Shown piece after piece: positions 52,063 through 61,276 of a stretch of 64,000 nucleotides of DNA. How positions within the stretch are numbered: position 1 is the first letter of the stretch; every line of letters starts with the position of its first letter. A program made the translations under genes and the position numbers. Under the pieces are notes generated by a model. It was not told where the DNA came from, searched no databases, and worked only from the letters and a program-made list of their open reading frames with translations. Origin of the DNA: Parvibaculaceae bacterium (GTDB lineage Bacteria > Pseudomonadota > Alphaproteobacteria > Parvibaculales > Parvibaculaceae); contig JAPWJY010000007.1 of NCBI GenBank assembly GCA_028283765.1, positions 1 through 64,000 of the forward strand, written 5' to 3'.

Positions 52063-53223
52063 ATGATGAAGAAAATCTGGGCTCTGGCGGCTGTAGCAGG
52101 GGTGATGAGCACGACGCTCGCCCCGATGGCGGCCTATGCGGCGGATGACGATATTGTCATCGGCTATGCAGCGGCGATGACGGGCATGTATGCCCCCTAC
52201 GACAGTGTCGATGGGGCGAAATGCGAGGTGGACCGCCTCAATGATGCGGGTGGCGTGCTCGGCAAGAAGCTTCGCCTGGAAGCCCGCGATATGAAGAGCG
52301 ACGCGGCCGTGGCCGCGACCGCAGGTCAGGAACTGATCGATCTGAAGGCGACGGCCATCCTCTCCCCGCCGTCGGACGATACCTCCATCCCCATCGCCAT
52401 GCTGGCCCAGCCCCTCGGCATCCCGGTGCTCTCGGTCGCCTCGACCCAGGCCCAGTTCCCGCAGGCCGCGCCTGACAACGGCTATCTGATCCCTTACAGC
52501 GACAACATGTCGGCTGCTCTTGCCGCTCAATACGCGATCAAGAAGGGCTACAAGACCGCTGTGCTGATGATAACGCACGATGTCGGCAGCTATGGCCTGA
52601 TGACGCCTGAATATTTCGGGCAGGCCTTTGAAAAGCTGGGCGGCAAGGTCCTCAAGCGGATCAACTATAATACCGGCCTTTCCGACTACCGCGCCCAGCT
52701 CGCCGAAGTTGAAGCGATGAACCCCAAGCCTGACGTGATCTTTGGCGGCTTCATCGTTCCCGATGGCGGGGTCTTCCCCCGGCAGTTCAAGTCGGCCGGC
52801 GTGACCATTCCTTTCATGGGCACGGATGGCTTTGACGATGCTGGCATCCTGAAGATCGCAGGCGATGCGGCGGACGAGATCACCTTCGTGACGCACGGCT
52901 TCCCGGCCGAGGGCACCACGCTGAAGGAATTCTATGCCGACTGCGAGAAGCGCGGTTATCACATGCAGAACGTCTTCTTCGGTCTTGCGGGTGAAGCTGT
53001 TCTGGTCGTGAAGACGGCGATCGAGAATGCCGGTTCGGCAGAGCCCGAGAAGGTGAATGCTGCGCTCAAGGAGATCAAGAACCTCAAGGGCATCACGACC
53101 TCGTCGATTACCTACAAGGACCGTGGCGGTATCCCGCTCAAGGAAATGTCGGTTGTCCACGTCGTCAACGGCAAGTTCGAACTCGTCGAATCCGGTATTC
53201 CCGCCTACATTCCGGCACCCTGA
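52063..53223 (+). CDS. livK: LivK-like ABC substrate-binding protein
   Basis: 386 residues with a signal peptide ending APMAAYAAD. The mature part starts DDIVIGYAAAMTGMYAPYDSVDGAKCEVDRLN, the Peripla_BP_6 pattern of branched-chain amino acid and amide binding proteins. The family binds amino acids, amides, aromatic acids and urea-like compounds, so the ligand is open. Its stop overlaps the livF start (TGATG). Confidence 0.93.
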   Translation: MMKKIWALAAVAGVMSTTLAPMAAYAADDDIVIGYAAAMTGMYAPYDSVDGAKCEVDRLNDAGGVLGKKLRLEARDMKSDAAVAATAGQELIDLKATAILSPPSDDTSIPIAMLAQPLGIPVLSVASTQAQFPQAAPDNGYLIPYSDNMSAALAAQYAIKKGYKTAVLMITHDVGSYGLMTPEYFGQAFEKLGGKVLKRINYNTGLSDYRAQLAEVEAMNPKPDVIFGGFIVPDGGVFPRQFKSAGVTIPFMGTDGFDDAGILKIAGDAADEITFVTHGFPAEGTTLKEFYADCEKRGYHMQNVFFGLAGEAVLVVKTAIENAGSAEPEKVNAALKEIKNLKGITTSSITYKDRGGIPLKEMSVVHVVNGKFELVESGIPAYIPAP

Positions 53224-53939
53224 TGCTTCAACTCAAAAACATTGTCGTTCAATATGGTGTCGTGAAGGCTGTGCGTGATGTCAGCCTTCACGTCGGCAAG
53301 GGAGAGATCGTCTCCCTGCTTGGCCCCAATGGCGCGGGCAAGACCAGCCTGGTGTCCGCCGCCGTCGGCATCCTGCCGAAGGCGGCTGGCACGGTGACCT
53401 TCGAAGGCCGGAACATTACACGCTGCGCCGTTGAACAGGTGGTCACCTTCGGCCTCACATTGACACCGGAAGGACGGCGCGTTTTCGCCGACCTTTCGGT
53501 CGCGGAAAACCTGCATCTGGGAGCGGCCACGCGCAAGGACCGGGCAGAGGTGGCGGAAGATATCGACCGTTACCTGAAAATGTTTCCGATCCTCTCCGAG
53601 CGCTTTCACCAGACCGCCAAGACCTTGTCCGGCGGTGAACAGCAGATGCTCGCCATCGCCCGCTCCCTGATGTCGCGGCCGAAGCTTCTCATGCTGGACG
53701 AGCCGTCTCTTGGCCTCGCTCCCCGGATCGTCGATCGTATTTTCGAGCTGATGATCGAGTTGAAGAAGACAGGTCTCACCATGCTCGTGGTGGAACAGAA
53801 CGCCACGGAGGCGCTTCGTATCTCCGACAGAGGCTACATCATGGCGGGCGGCACGCTCGTCTATGAAGGGGAGGCGGCAGCACTGGCCGAATCCGAGGAT
53901 CTGATGGAACACTATCTGGGTGGCGGCGTTGCCGCCTGA
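53223..53939 (+). CDS. livF: LivF-like ABC transporter ATPase
   Basis: 238 residues. Walker A LLGPNGAGKTSLVSAAVG, the LivF-type GLTLTPEGRRVFADLSVAEN, signature LSGGEQQMLAIARSLM and Walker B LLMLDEPSLGLAPRIV are all canonical. It energises the LivH/LivM channel with LivG. Confidence 0.94.
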   Translation: MLQLKNIVVQYGVVKAVRDVSLHVGKGEIVSLLGPNGAGKTSLVSAAVGILPKAAGTVTFEGRNITRCAVEQVVTFGLTLTPEGRRVFADLSVAENLHLGAATRKDRAEVAEDIDRYLKMFPILSERFHQTAKTLSGGEQQMLAIARSLMSRPKLLMLDEPSLGLAPRIVDRIFELMIELKKTGLTMLVVEQNATEALRISDRGYIMAGGTLVYEGEAAALAESEDLMEHYLGGGVAA

Positions 53940-53957
53940 GTACCAAGGAGACCACCC

Positions 53958-54857
53958 GTGGAGTATTTTCTTCAGCAGGTCATTAACGCGTTGAGCGTCG
54001 GGAGCGAGTATGCGCTCCTTGCTCTTGGCCTTGCCATCGTTTTCAGCATCATCGGCCTTGTCAATTTCGCCCATGGCGAACTGATCACGCTGGCCGGTTA
54101 CATGATGTTCTTCGCCGCTGCGACCTTCGTCCACAATCCGTTGTTCCTTTTGCCGATTGGCGTGGCGGGCGCGGTTCTGGGGGCTATCGTCTTCGAGCGG
54201 GTGGCGTTCAGGTCGATACGTAACGCCTCGGCGAATACGGGCATTCTGACCGCGTTCGGCGTCAGTATCATCATGCAGAACGCGTTCGTGATCTTCATCG
54301 CGACGAGACCCAAGGCGGTCCAGACGCCTGAGTGGCTTTCCAGCGTCATGACCATTGGCACCTTCAGCCTTCCGGTTCTACAGGTTGTCGAAACGCTGGT
54401 GACGGCGGTTGCGATCGGTATTCTGCTCATTGTCCTCAAGCGGACGACCATCGGCATGGCCATGCGCGCGGCGGCGAAGGATTTTACCGCGGTCCGGCTC
54501 ATGGGCATCAAGGCGAACATGGTCATCCAGGCTGCGTTCGTCGTCTCGGGGTTCCTTGCCGGGCTTGCCGCAGTCTTCATCATCAGCCGCCGGGGTGCGA
54601 TCGATCCCTTCATGGGCTCGGTTCCGGTTCTCAAGGCGTTCGTCGCCTGCGTGCTGGGGGGCTTCGGGTCGCTTGAAGGAGCTGTGCTCGGCGGGTTTGC
54701 GCTCGGCATATTCGAGGTTCTGCTCCAGGCATTCCTGCCGGATGACATCACGCCTTTCCGTGACGCCATCGTCTTTACCGCTATCTGTGCCGTTCTCGTC
54801 GGGTTCCCCGACGGGTTGCTCGGCCGCCGCGTCGAACTGGGAGACAAGGAAGCATGA
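53958..54857 (+). CDS. livH: LivH-like ABC transporter permease
   Basis: 299 residues from GTG 53958, preceded by AAGGAG. It starts EYFLQQVINALSVGSEYALLALG and has about eight membrane segments with FAHGELITLAGYM and the EAA-like cytoplasmic region MGIKANMVIQAAFVVSGFLAGLA. It overlaps livM by four bases. Confidence 0.93.
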   Translation: MEYFLQQVINALSVGSEYALLALGLAIVFSIIGLVNFAHGELITLAGYMMFFAAATFVHNPLFLLPIGVAGAVLGAIVFERVAFRSIRNASANTGILTAFGVSIIMQNAFVIFIATRPKAVQTPEWLSSVMTIGTFSLPVLQVVETLVTAVAIGILLIVLKRTTIGMAMRAAAKDFTAVRLMGIKANMVIQAAFVVSGFLAGLAAVFIISRRGAIDPFMGSVPVLKAFVACVLGGFGSLEGAVLGGFALGIFEVLLQAFLPDDITPFRDAIVFTAICAVLVGFPDGLLGRRVELGDKEA

Positions 54858-55930
54858 ACAGGTTGCGTCAGTCTCTGATCAATTCCCTCTTTCCCGCGCT
54901 CCTCGTTCTGGTCTGCATAACGGTCGTTCACTTCTTTGCCGAACCGTTTCAGGTTCGCGTTGCCTATGTCTTCTTCATGAATCTGACGATTGCCATCGGC
55001 CTTCAGATATTCATGGGCAATACCGGCATCGTGAGTTTCGGGCATATCAGCTTCATGGGGATCGGTTCTTACGCCGTCGCCATCCTGACCATTCCGCTGG
55101 CGATGAAGCGGATTCTCATTCCAGATGCGCCGTTTGGCCTTGCCTATGTGCATCTGTCCATTTTCCCGGCTTGTGTGGTTGCCATTGCGTTTACGGTTCT
55201 GATCGCGACCCTGTTCGGGTTCGTGCTGAAACGCCTGACCGGCAATGCCGCTGAAATCCTGACGCTCGCCCTGCTGGTGATCACGCACGTTGTCTTTATT
55301 GCCTGGATCGATCTGTTCCGTGGGCCGCGTGCTCTCTATGGCATTCCCATCGTCTCCACGCTCTACTGGGCGGGTGCGGCGGCAATCGTGGCTATCGTCA
55401 TCGCCAAGGCGTTCCGGGATTCCGAAGGGGGCCTTCAGCTCCGCGCTTCCAGTGAAAATCTGCTGGCGGCCAGGGCAATGGGCGTTCCCGTTGAAAAGCT
55501 GCGGTTCCGCGCCTGGATTCTCAGCAGCGGCGTCGTGGCCATGGGCGGCATATTGCACGCCACGTTCCTGGGAACGGTTGGGCCCAACAGCTACTATTTC
55601 GACCAGACCTTCCTGATCATGGCCATGGTCATTCTGGGCGGGATGCGCAGCGTCTCCGGCGCCATCATTGGCACTGCGCTCGTTGCCGCCGGGTCGGAAC
55701 TGGCTCGAACCCTTGAAAACGGGCCGGTGATATTCGGCGAGAAATTGCCGACCATGTTCGGCCTGACAGGGTTCTTCCTTGGGGCGGTCATCGTTCTTTC
55801 CATGATCCTGCGCCGTGACGGCATCATGGGGGATGATGAATTCGAGGACGTCTTCCATCGCTGGATGCGCCGGCGTAAAGAGGAGAATTCGGGTAAGCCG
55901 TCGGCTGTGTCCACGTCCAGCGCTTCGTAA
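54854..55930 (+). CDS. livM: LivM-like ABC transporter permease
   Basis: 358 residues with multiple membrane segments. Family marks are NTGIVSFGHISFMGIGSYAVA, AARAMGVPVEKLRFRAWILSSGVVAMGG and VILGGMRSVSGAIIGTALV. It ends the operon 31 bases before a strong hairpin. Confidence 0.93.
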   Translation: MNRLRQSLINSLFPALLVLVCITVVHFFAEPFQVRVAYVFFMNLTIAIGLQIFMGNTGIVSFGHISFMGIGSYAVAILTIPLAMKRILIPDAPFGLAYVHLSIFPACVVAIAFTVLIATLFGFVLKRLTGNAAEILTLALLVITHVVFIAWIDLFRGPRALYGIPIVSTLYWAGAAAIVAIVIAKAFRDSEGGLQLRASSENLLAARAMGVPVEKLRFRAWILSSGVVAMGGILHATFLGTVGPNSYYFDQTFLIMAMVILGGMRSVSGAIIGTALVAAGSELARTLENGPVIFGEKLPTMFGLTGFFLGAVIVLSMILRRDGIMGDDEFEDVFHRWMRRRKEENSGKPSAVSTSSAS

Positions 55931-55961
55931 CGCACTGGATCTTCTTGTCATCAAATTAAAA

Positions 55962-55991
55962 CAGGGCTCCGTCATTCGTGACGGAGCCCTG
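55962..55991 (+). terminator. Strong hairpin terminator after livM
   Basis: A perfect 13-bp stem CAGGGCTCCGTCA/TGACGGAGCCCTG is closed by a TTCG tetraloop. No long T-run follows on the plus strand, and the minus strand reads TTTTAATTTG after it, so it may also stop transcription from the luxR side. Confidence 0.75.
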
Positions 55992-56094
55992 ATGTCGTTA
56001 AAGCCATTGTCTGTATAAAAATCAAGGAAATGATGATGGTGCGTTGTGCCGGAAACCTCTGAATGGGATCAGGGGCTTTCTGGGATGCCGGGCC

Positions 56095-56787
56095 TTAATG
56101 CAGGCTCATGGTCAGTCCGACGACGGAGGAGCGATTGTCCACGCCGAGTTTGTTCAGGATATTGATGACATGGGTTTTGACCGTGGCGACGCCGACGTGC
56201 ATGGCCTTTGAAATGTCATAATTTGAGGAGCCGTCGCACAGCAGGGAGACGACCTCGATTTCCCGGGGAGTCAGTTTGAACCGGTTGGTGAGGGTTGTCC
56301 GCAGACGTGTTTCCCGGACATGGGGATGCATCAGCATCGTGAACTCGAGATATTTCTGGATGGCGTCCACATCCATGTTCATCGTGTCGAGCGGGACGTC
56401 GTCGATATTCCTCAGGACGCCCAGGCCCGCGAAGGGAGCGCCATCGTTCCAGAAAACGAATTCAAGATTGTCGACGATGTTGTAGGCCCGCAGAAAATTG
56501 AGATAGGCCGCGGTCGCATCTGAATTCTGCGTCTCCTCGTGCAGCCGGGCCACCTTGCGCTCGCTCTTGGCGAGCTTGCGGACGATGAGGGGATCGAACC
56601 TCGACATGTCGGAGCTGTAGCGATCCAGAAATTCCTCGGAAACGCCACGGCTCTGGAAGTTCACCATCTCCGTATTGTCGTTGACCCAGTAGAACACGAT
56701 GGATGTGGACTGAAAGGCGCGGTGAGCGAATTCCATCATGTGGCTTATCTGCGCGTCTGGCGCGGAATTACGATGATTAAACATCAA
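56095..56787 (-). CDS. LuxR-family regulator with autoinducer-binding-like domain
   Basis: 230 residues. The N-terminal 150 residues (STSIVFYWVND, FDPLIVRKL, NLEFVFWNDG) resemble PAS- or autoinducer-binding-type domains. The C-terminal LuxR helix-turn-helix is LTPREIEVVSLLCDGSSNYDISKAMHVGVATVKTHVINILNKLG. No luxI synthase is in the window, so it is an orphan that may sense another ligand, perhaps the pathway substrate. It is divergent from the second PhyH gene across an AT-rich stretch holding a direct repeat. Confidence 0.9.
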   Translation of the reverse strand: MMFNHRNSAPDAQISHMMEFAHRAFQSTSIVFYWVNDNTEMVNFQSRGVSEEFLDRYSSDMSRFDPLIVRKLAKSERKVARLHEETQNSDATAAYLNFLRAYNIVDNLEFVFWNDGAPFAGLGVLRNIDDVPLDTMNMDVDAIQKYLEFTMLMHPHVRETRLRTTLTNRFKLTPREIEVVSLLCDGSSNYDISKAMHVGVATVKTHVINILNKLGVDNRSSVVGLTMSLH

Positions 56788-56854
56788 TCAACCTCCCAAC
56801 ATGACACCGGAGATACTTGCTGGCGGGATTGTACCTAATTCGGGGAAATAGTGA

Positions 56855-56878
56855 ATTATTTTTGCTGATTATTTTTGC
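56855..56878. repeat. Direct repeat in the luxR-PhyH2 intergenic region
   Basis: ATTATTTTTGC occurs twice (56855-56865 and 56868-56878) with a 13-base period, in a very AT-rich island of a GC-rich genome. It is about 70 bases upstream of the luxR start and 155 upstream of the PhyH gene. It is a candidate activator site or UP-like element. Confidence 0.45.
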
Positions 56879-57031
56879 ATCTTTTATATTGTTTAAATAT
56901 TAGGCAATTGCTTCCTTGTCCACCCGAAGATGGATTGCTGGGAACAGGCCCCCGCCTCAAAATTAACCATGCCGGCCTTTATCCAGATGGCGCCGGACTG
57001 GGCTGTTCACAGTGTGCAATGAGGTATTTCC

Positions 57032-57937
57032 ATGGAGCTTCTGCATCTCCCCCCGACGGCGACCCCTGAAGAGGTTGCGGCTTCGGTCAACGAGAACGGA
57101 TACGCGATCGTCGACGAGCTTGCGTCCAGTGAGCTGATGGATGCCATCAGCGCGGAAATGGCGCCTTATGTGGACAATTCGATGTATGGGCTGGACAGTT
57201 TCCTGGGCCTGACCACGAAGCGGACCGGAGCCCTGATTGCGCGTTCGGAAGCCGCGCGCAAGCTCATCATGAACCCGACGGCGCTGGGAACGGCCGGCAT
57301 CGTGTTGCAGCAGGCGTCTGCCTTCCAGTTGCACCTGACGCAGATCATCAGCGTTTATCCGGGTTCCCCCGCCCAGAAGCTGCATCAGGACGAGGTCGCC
57401 TGGGACTTTTTCCCGTTCCCGCTCGACTATCAGATCCAGTGCAACCTGTTGTGGGCGATGACCGACTACACCGAAGAGATGGGGGCTACCCGCGTCGTGC
57501 CCGGCAGTCACCTCTCGACCCGCAAGAAATACGATATTTCCGACAGCCTGCCCGCGGTCATGAAGCGCGGTTCGGCGCTCTTCTACTCCGGCAAGGTGTT
57601 CCATGGCGCGGGGGAGAACAAGTCCGACAGGCTGCGTCAGGCCATCAACATCACCTATGCCGTCGGCTGGGTCCGTCAGGAGGAAAACCAGTTCCTCTCG
57701 ACGCCGATTGAAATTGCCAAGACGCTGCCGGATGATCTGCTGAAGCTGATGGGCTACCAGCTGGGCTGCTTCTCGCTGGGCTATGTCCGCGACGGCGAGG
57801 ACCCGATGGTCGCGATCCGCGAGCCGGAGCGCCGCGAGGCTTACAATGTTGGCATTCTTGCCGAAACGGCGCTCAAGCGGCAGCCTCATCTTCAGGGCTT
57901 CCTGCGCGACATCAAAATGGCTGAAACGGATAGCTGA
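57032..57937 (+). CDS. Phytanoyl-CoA dioxygenase family Fe(II)/2-oxoglutarate oxygenase (paralogue 2)
   Basis: 301 residues, closely related to the protein at 47124-48014. It keeps the iron ligands His118, Asp120 (KLHQDEVAWDFF) and His191 (VFHGAGENKSD) and the 2-oxoglutarate Arg202. Differences concentrate at residues 48-60 and 88-100, where substrate contacts are likely. The two genes are 9 kb apart with the liv-type importer between them. This suggests duplication with division of labour, such as successive hydroxylations or two related substrates. The gene stands alone, divergent from luxR. Confidence 0.9.
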   Translation: MELLHLPPTATPEEVAASVNENGYAIVDELASSELMDAISAEMAPYVDNSMYGLDSFLGLTTKRTGALIARSEAARKLIMNPTALGTAGIVLQQASAFQLHLTQIISVYPGSPAQKLHQDEVAWDFFPFPLDYQIQCNLLWAMTDYTEEMGATRVVPGSHLSTRKKYDISDSLPAVMKRGSALFYSGKVFHGAGENKSDRLRQAINITYAVGWVRQEENQFLSTPIEIAKTLPDDLLKLMGYQLGCFSLGYVRDGEDPMVAIREPERREAYNVGILAETALKRQPHLQGFLRDIKMAETDS

Positions 57938-58071
57938 AAGCCGGTTCCCCACCGGCGGCCCCGGCAGGTTCCCTGCCTGCGGGGCCAGCTTCCGTTTCCG
58001 CGCCCGGCATCCGGTCCGGCTATCCCCTTTGCCGGCCGGGGCCGGGCGCACCTTTTTTGGGGCAGGCCCCG

Positions 58072-58827
58072 TTATTCGGGCAACACCTGCCCGCCATCGA
58101 TGACGAGGGTCTGCCCGGTGATGAACCCGGCCTCGTCGGAGGCGAAGAAGAGCGCGCCGTTGGCGATGTCGGCGACCGTGCCCAGCCGCCCCAGCGGGAT
58201 GGCGGCTTCCATCTGCTTCACATAGTCGGGGCCGTTTTCCAGCAATCCTTCCGTCATGATATTGCCCGGCATGACCGAATTGATGGTGATGCCGAAGGGT
58301 GCGAGTTCGATGGCGGCGGTGCGGGCAAAGCCGAGCTGGCCCGCCTTGCTCGCGCCATAATGGGACCAGCCGGGATAGCCGGTGATCGGCCCCGTGATGG
58401 AAGAGGTCAGGACGATCCGGCCCTTGCCCCGCGCCTTGATGGCGGGCAGGCAGGCGGACACGGTCAGAAACGTGCTGCGCAGGTTCACATTGATCACATG
58501 ATCGAAGTCCTCGGGCGTCATCACGTCGAGGGTGGCGGCCGGGAAGATGCCGGCGTTGGCGCACAGAATGTCGATGCCGCCATGAAGGTCGATGGCCGTC
58601 TGCGCCATGCTCCGGGCCTGCTCGGGCGAGGATACATCGGCGGCGATGCCCGTGGCGGTGCCGCCGGCGGCCGTGATTTCGGCTGCGACCTTTTCGGCGT
58701 CCGCCTTCGTGCGCGAGACGACGAGGACCTTGCAGCCGACCTCGCCGAACCGCAGGGCGATGCCCCGGCCAATGCCCTTGCTGCCGCCGGTGACGATGAC
58801 GGAGCGGCCCTTGAGTGACGTGAACAT
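58072..58827 (-). CDS. Short-chain dehydrogenase/reductase (FabG-like)
   Basis: 251 residues: [18 protein letters not shown] (NAD(P) binding, residue 10), CANAGIF, the catalytic Ser in [11 protein letters not shown], the Tyr-Lys pair in [11 protein letters not shown], and the C-terminal [14 protein letters not shown]. It oxidises an alcohol or reduces a ketone. A role on the hydroxylated product of the PhyH enzymes is possible. It lies 53 bases downstream of the kinase gene on the same strand and is probably in one operon with it. Confidence 0.92.
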   Translation of the reverse strand: MFTSLKGRSVIVTGGSKGIGRGIALRFGEVGCKVLVVSRTKADAEKVAAEITAAGGTATGIAADVSSPEQARSMAQTAIDLHGGIDILCANAGIFPAATLDVMTPEDFDHVINVNLRSTFLTVSACLPAIKARGKGRIVLTSSITGPITGYPGWSHYGASKAGQLGFARTAAIELAPFGITINSVMPGNIMTEGLLENGPDYVKQMEAAIPLGRLGTVADIANGALFFASDEAGFITGQTLVIDGGQVLPE

Positions 58828-58880
58828 GAAAGCAATCCTGTGTTGATGGCCAGTGTTGGTGAGATGGCGTTCGGGGAGGG

Positions 58881-59882
58881 TCAGGCCGCGTGGCTCAGGA
58901 AATGCTCCGCGACCTTGAGGGTGTTGTCTGTGAATTTCGTCCCTAACTGTTGGGCGATGGGGACCTCGGCGTGCGCCGCGACCCAGCCGGTGAGCAGGAT
59001 GCGCCGGGCGGCGACCAGCGTCGGCAACTCGGCGACCTCCGCCGCGCCAAGGGGGGCAACCGTGCGATAGCCCTCGACCCAGGCTTCCATCAGTTCCGGC
59101 ACGACGGGATTATCCTCAAAAAAGCTGACGGCGGTGGCGAAATCATAGAGGTACCAGCTCAGGCCACAATCGTCGAAATCGATCACATGGAGGTGAGGCG
59201 GCGCGACCAGCAGGTTCGCAAGCCGCATGTCCGCGTGGACGAGGCCAAAGCGGTCGGGGCCGCGGCCGAAGCGGTCCAGCCTCTCCCGGATCACGCGGAG
59301 CGTACGCGTCAGCAGGCGCGCGCCGTCGGGGGTCAGGCCCATGCCTTCCTCCCATGGCCCCCAGTGACGCACCCGGCCGAACATCGATTCAAAGTCCCAC
59401 ACCTTGCGGGTGAAGCCCTCGGGCCGCCGCCATTGCTGAACATGGCCGTGCATCCGGGCCGTCAGGGCGCCCAGCATGTGGAAGGAGGAAGCCAGGCCTG
59501 CGCCCTGTTCGGGCTCCCGGCCTTCTACGAACTCAAAGGCGACGGCATATCGGGGCGGCCGTCCGCCGGGGGACATCAGCCTTTGTACCAGAACGCCGTC
59601 GATGCCCGGGATGGGCTGGGGCGTTTCGATGACCCGCTCGGCGCGCAGCGCCATGATCCAGGCCAGTTCCGACTGGATTTCCTCCGGCGCATGGTAGCCG
59701 TCCCGGTGGATGCGCAGCACGAGGGCGCGTCCGTTTGCGCCGTCTTCCAGAAGATATGTCGCGTTTTCCGAAATGCTGAGAAGCCGGATGCTGGTGTCGG
59801 GCGGCAGACCCCATCTGGCCAGATTGCCCCTGACCATGGCTTCAAAGTCCCGCAGGACATCATCCGCATACTCGGCCGACAT
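58881..59882 (-). CDS. APH/CHK-fold phosphotransferase (homoserine/hydroxylysine-kinase-like)
   Basis: 333 residues of the aminoglycoside phosphotransferase fold. The Brenner motif is [15 protein letters not shown] and the metal-binding Asp is in [18 protein letters not shown]. The N-lobe shows [21 protein letters not shown], containing the ATP-binding strand. Relatives phosphorylate hydroxyls of amino alcohols or amino acids. Next to a hydroxylating PhyH enzyme and with a class III aminotransferase in the locus, a hydroxy-amine substrate is plausible. It is divergent from the spermidine-type importer, with a palindrome between them. Confidence 0.82.
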   Translation of the reverse strand: MSAEYADDVLRDFEAMVRGNLARWGLPPDTSIRLLSISENATYLLEDGANGRALVLRIHRDGYHAPEEIQSELAWIMALRAERVIETPQPIPGIDGVLVQRLMSPGGRPPRYAVAFEFVEGREPEQGAGLASSFHMLGALTARMHGHVQQWRRPEGFTRKVWDFESMFGRVRHWGPWEEGMGLTPDGARLLTRTLRVIRERLDRFGRGPDRFGLVHADMRLANLLVAPPHLHVIDFDDCGLSWYLYDFATAVSFFEDNPVVPELMEAWVEGYRTVAPLGAAEVAELPTLVAARRILLTGWVAAHAEVPIAQQLGTKFTDNTLKVAEHFLSHAA

Positions 59883-59950
59883 TCACGCCTCATTCAGGAT
59901 ATGTGGTGAGTGCAACGTAAAAACCTTCATCTTCCGCCATAATACCAGTC

Positions 59951-59976
59951 ATTTATATTGCAGTTGCAACATAAAT
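59951..59976. promoter_or_regulatory. Candidate operator: 26-bp palindrome between kinase gene and importer operon
   Basis: ATTTATATTGCA (59951-59962) and TGCAACATAAAT (59965-59976) are inverted arms matching at 11 of 12 positions around a 2-base centre. A further half-site, TGCAACGTAAAA, lies at 59911-59922, close to the kinase start. The shape fits a GntR- or LacI-type dimer controlling both directions. No such regulator gene is visible in the window. Confidence 0.5.
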
Positions 59977-60086
59977 ATGTGTAGCCTCGCATGATCGAGG
60001 TTGGAGTTCCCACAATTATGTAAGGGGATGCAAAACCGGGGCCGTAGTCAGCGTCCGTCTGGGGCGCGCTTGTCGAGGGGTTGAGC

Positions 60087-61235
60087 ATGGTTGAGTTTTC
60101 GAGGCGGACCGTCCTTCAGATGCTGGGTGCGGGCGGTGCGATGGCGGCGGCATCCACAGGGTTCGCGCGGAACGCCTTTGCCGCCGGGCGGGACAAGGAA
60201 ATGAACATCCTGTGCTGGGAGGGCTACAATTCCGCTCAGGTGCTGGACCCGTTCCGCACGGAATTCGGCGCGACGGTCAAGGCCGAGTCGCTGACCAACG
60301 ACCCGACCATGGTGAACCGGCTGCGTGCCGGTGAAACCAAGGTCTGGGACCTGATCAATCTGAACAATCCGTGGGCACGCAAGCTGATGTGGCCCGAGAA
60401 ACTGATCAAGCCGCTCGATCAGGAGGTCTTCCAGCCCTATTTCGCGAAAATGCTGCCCGAGTTCAAGGCGCCCTTCCATTGGGCCATGAGCGACGACGGC
60501 AAGGACCTGCTCGGCATGGCCCAGCGGTTCGGTCCTTATTCCTTCGTCGTCAACACCGACAAGGTCAGCCGCAAGATGGCCGAGGACGAGGGCTGGGATC
60601 TGTTCAACGACAAGGCCATCGTGGGCCGCTACGGCGTGCAGGAATCGGACGACTGGAACGTCTTTGACATGTTCCTCGTCGCGGGCATCGATCCGTTCAA
60701 GGTTCACAGCGAGGCGGAGATGGCGACGTTCCTCGCCACCGCCAAGCGCATCTACAAGGGGGCCAAGCTGATCGGCGACATGGCCTCGCTCAATCAGGCG
60801 CTGATCTCCGGGGAGATCGACCTTTATCTCACCGGCGGCACCTATTCCGTTTCGCCCGCCCGTGCCGATGGCTATCCGAACCTTCGCGGCATCACGCCTC
60901 TGCGCGGCCCGATGAACGGCAAGGGCGGCGTGATGTGGATCGAGGTCACCTCGACCGTGAACAACCCCAACCTGTCTCCGCTCGCGCCGAAGTTCCTGCA
61001 ATATGTGCAGCGGCCTGAAGTGGCGCACACCGTGGCGTTTGCGGAAGGAACCTTCAATCCCGTCTCCCAGATGGGCAATCCCGAGTGCTTCAAGCTCTTC
61101 ACCAAGGATGAGCTGGAGGCCATCCAGTGGGATTCGCTTTCAGAGGAAATGGCCCGTTCGGTCGCCTACGACATCGTGCCCGACTATGAAAAGGCGCTGG
61201 ACCTGCTCAACGCCGCCAAGCGCGAACGCGGCTGA
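60087..61235 (+). CDS. Spermidine/putrescine-type ABC substrate-binding protein
   Basis: 382 residues from ATG 60087. The N-terminus FSRRTVLQMLGAGGAMAAAS is a Tat-type signal. The mature start MNILCWEGYNSAQVLDPFRTEFGATV is the PotD/PotF pattern of SBP family 8 proteins. It is followed by potA-, potB- and potC-like genes with small gaps, so the operon encodes a complete importer. The ligand could be a polyamine, an opine or another cationic amine. Confidence 0.92.
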   Translation: MVEFSRRTVLQMLGAGGAMAAASTGFARNAFAAGRDKEMNILCWEGYNSAQVLDPFRTEFGATVKAESLTNDPTMVNRLRAGETKVWDLINLNNPWARKLMWPEKLIKPLDQEVFQPYFAKMLPEFKAPFHWAMSDDGKDLLGMAQRFGPYSFVVNTDKVSRKMAEDEGWDLFNDKAIVGRYGVQESDDWNVFDMFLVAGIDPFKVHSEAEMATFLATAKRIYKGAKLIGDMASLNQALISGEIDLYLTGGTYSVSPARADGYPNLRGITPLRGPMNGKGGVMWIEVTSTVNNPNLSPLAPKFLQYVQRPEVAHTVAFAEGTFNPVSQMGNPECFKLFTKDELEAIQWDSLSEEMARSVAYDIVPDYEKALDLLNAAKRERG

Positions 61236-61276
61236 TCTCCGCGACGGACAGCAGGCAGGAAGAGCAGGGTGTGTGA

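Noticed and set aside
51436-53160. 574-codon minus-strand frame opposite livG and livK
   Set aside because: It shows no domain and is fully explained by third-position GC of the sense genes.
54098-55975. 625-codon minus-strand frame opposite livH and livM
   Set aside because: It is antisense to two clear permease genes and starts in unrelated sequence; a shadow of GC-rich codons.
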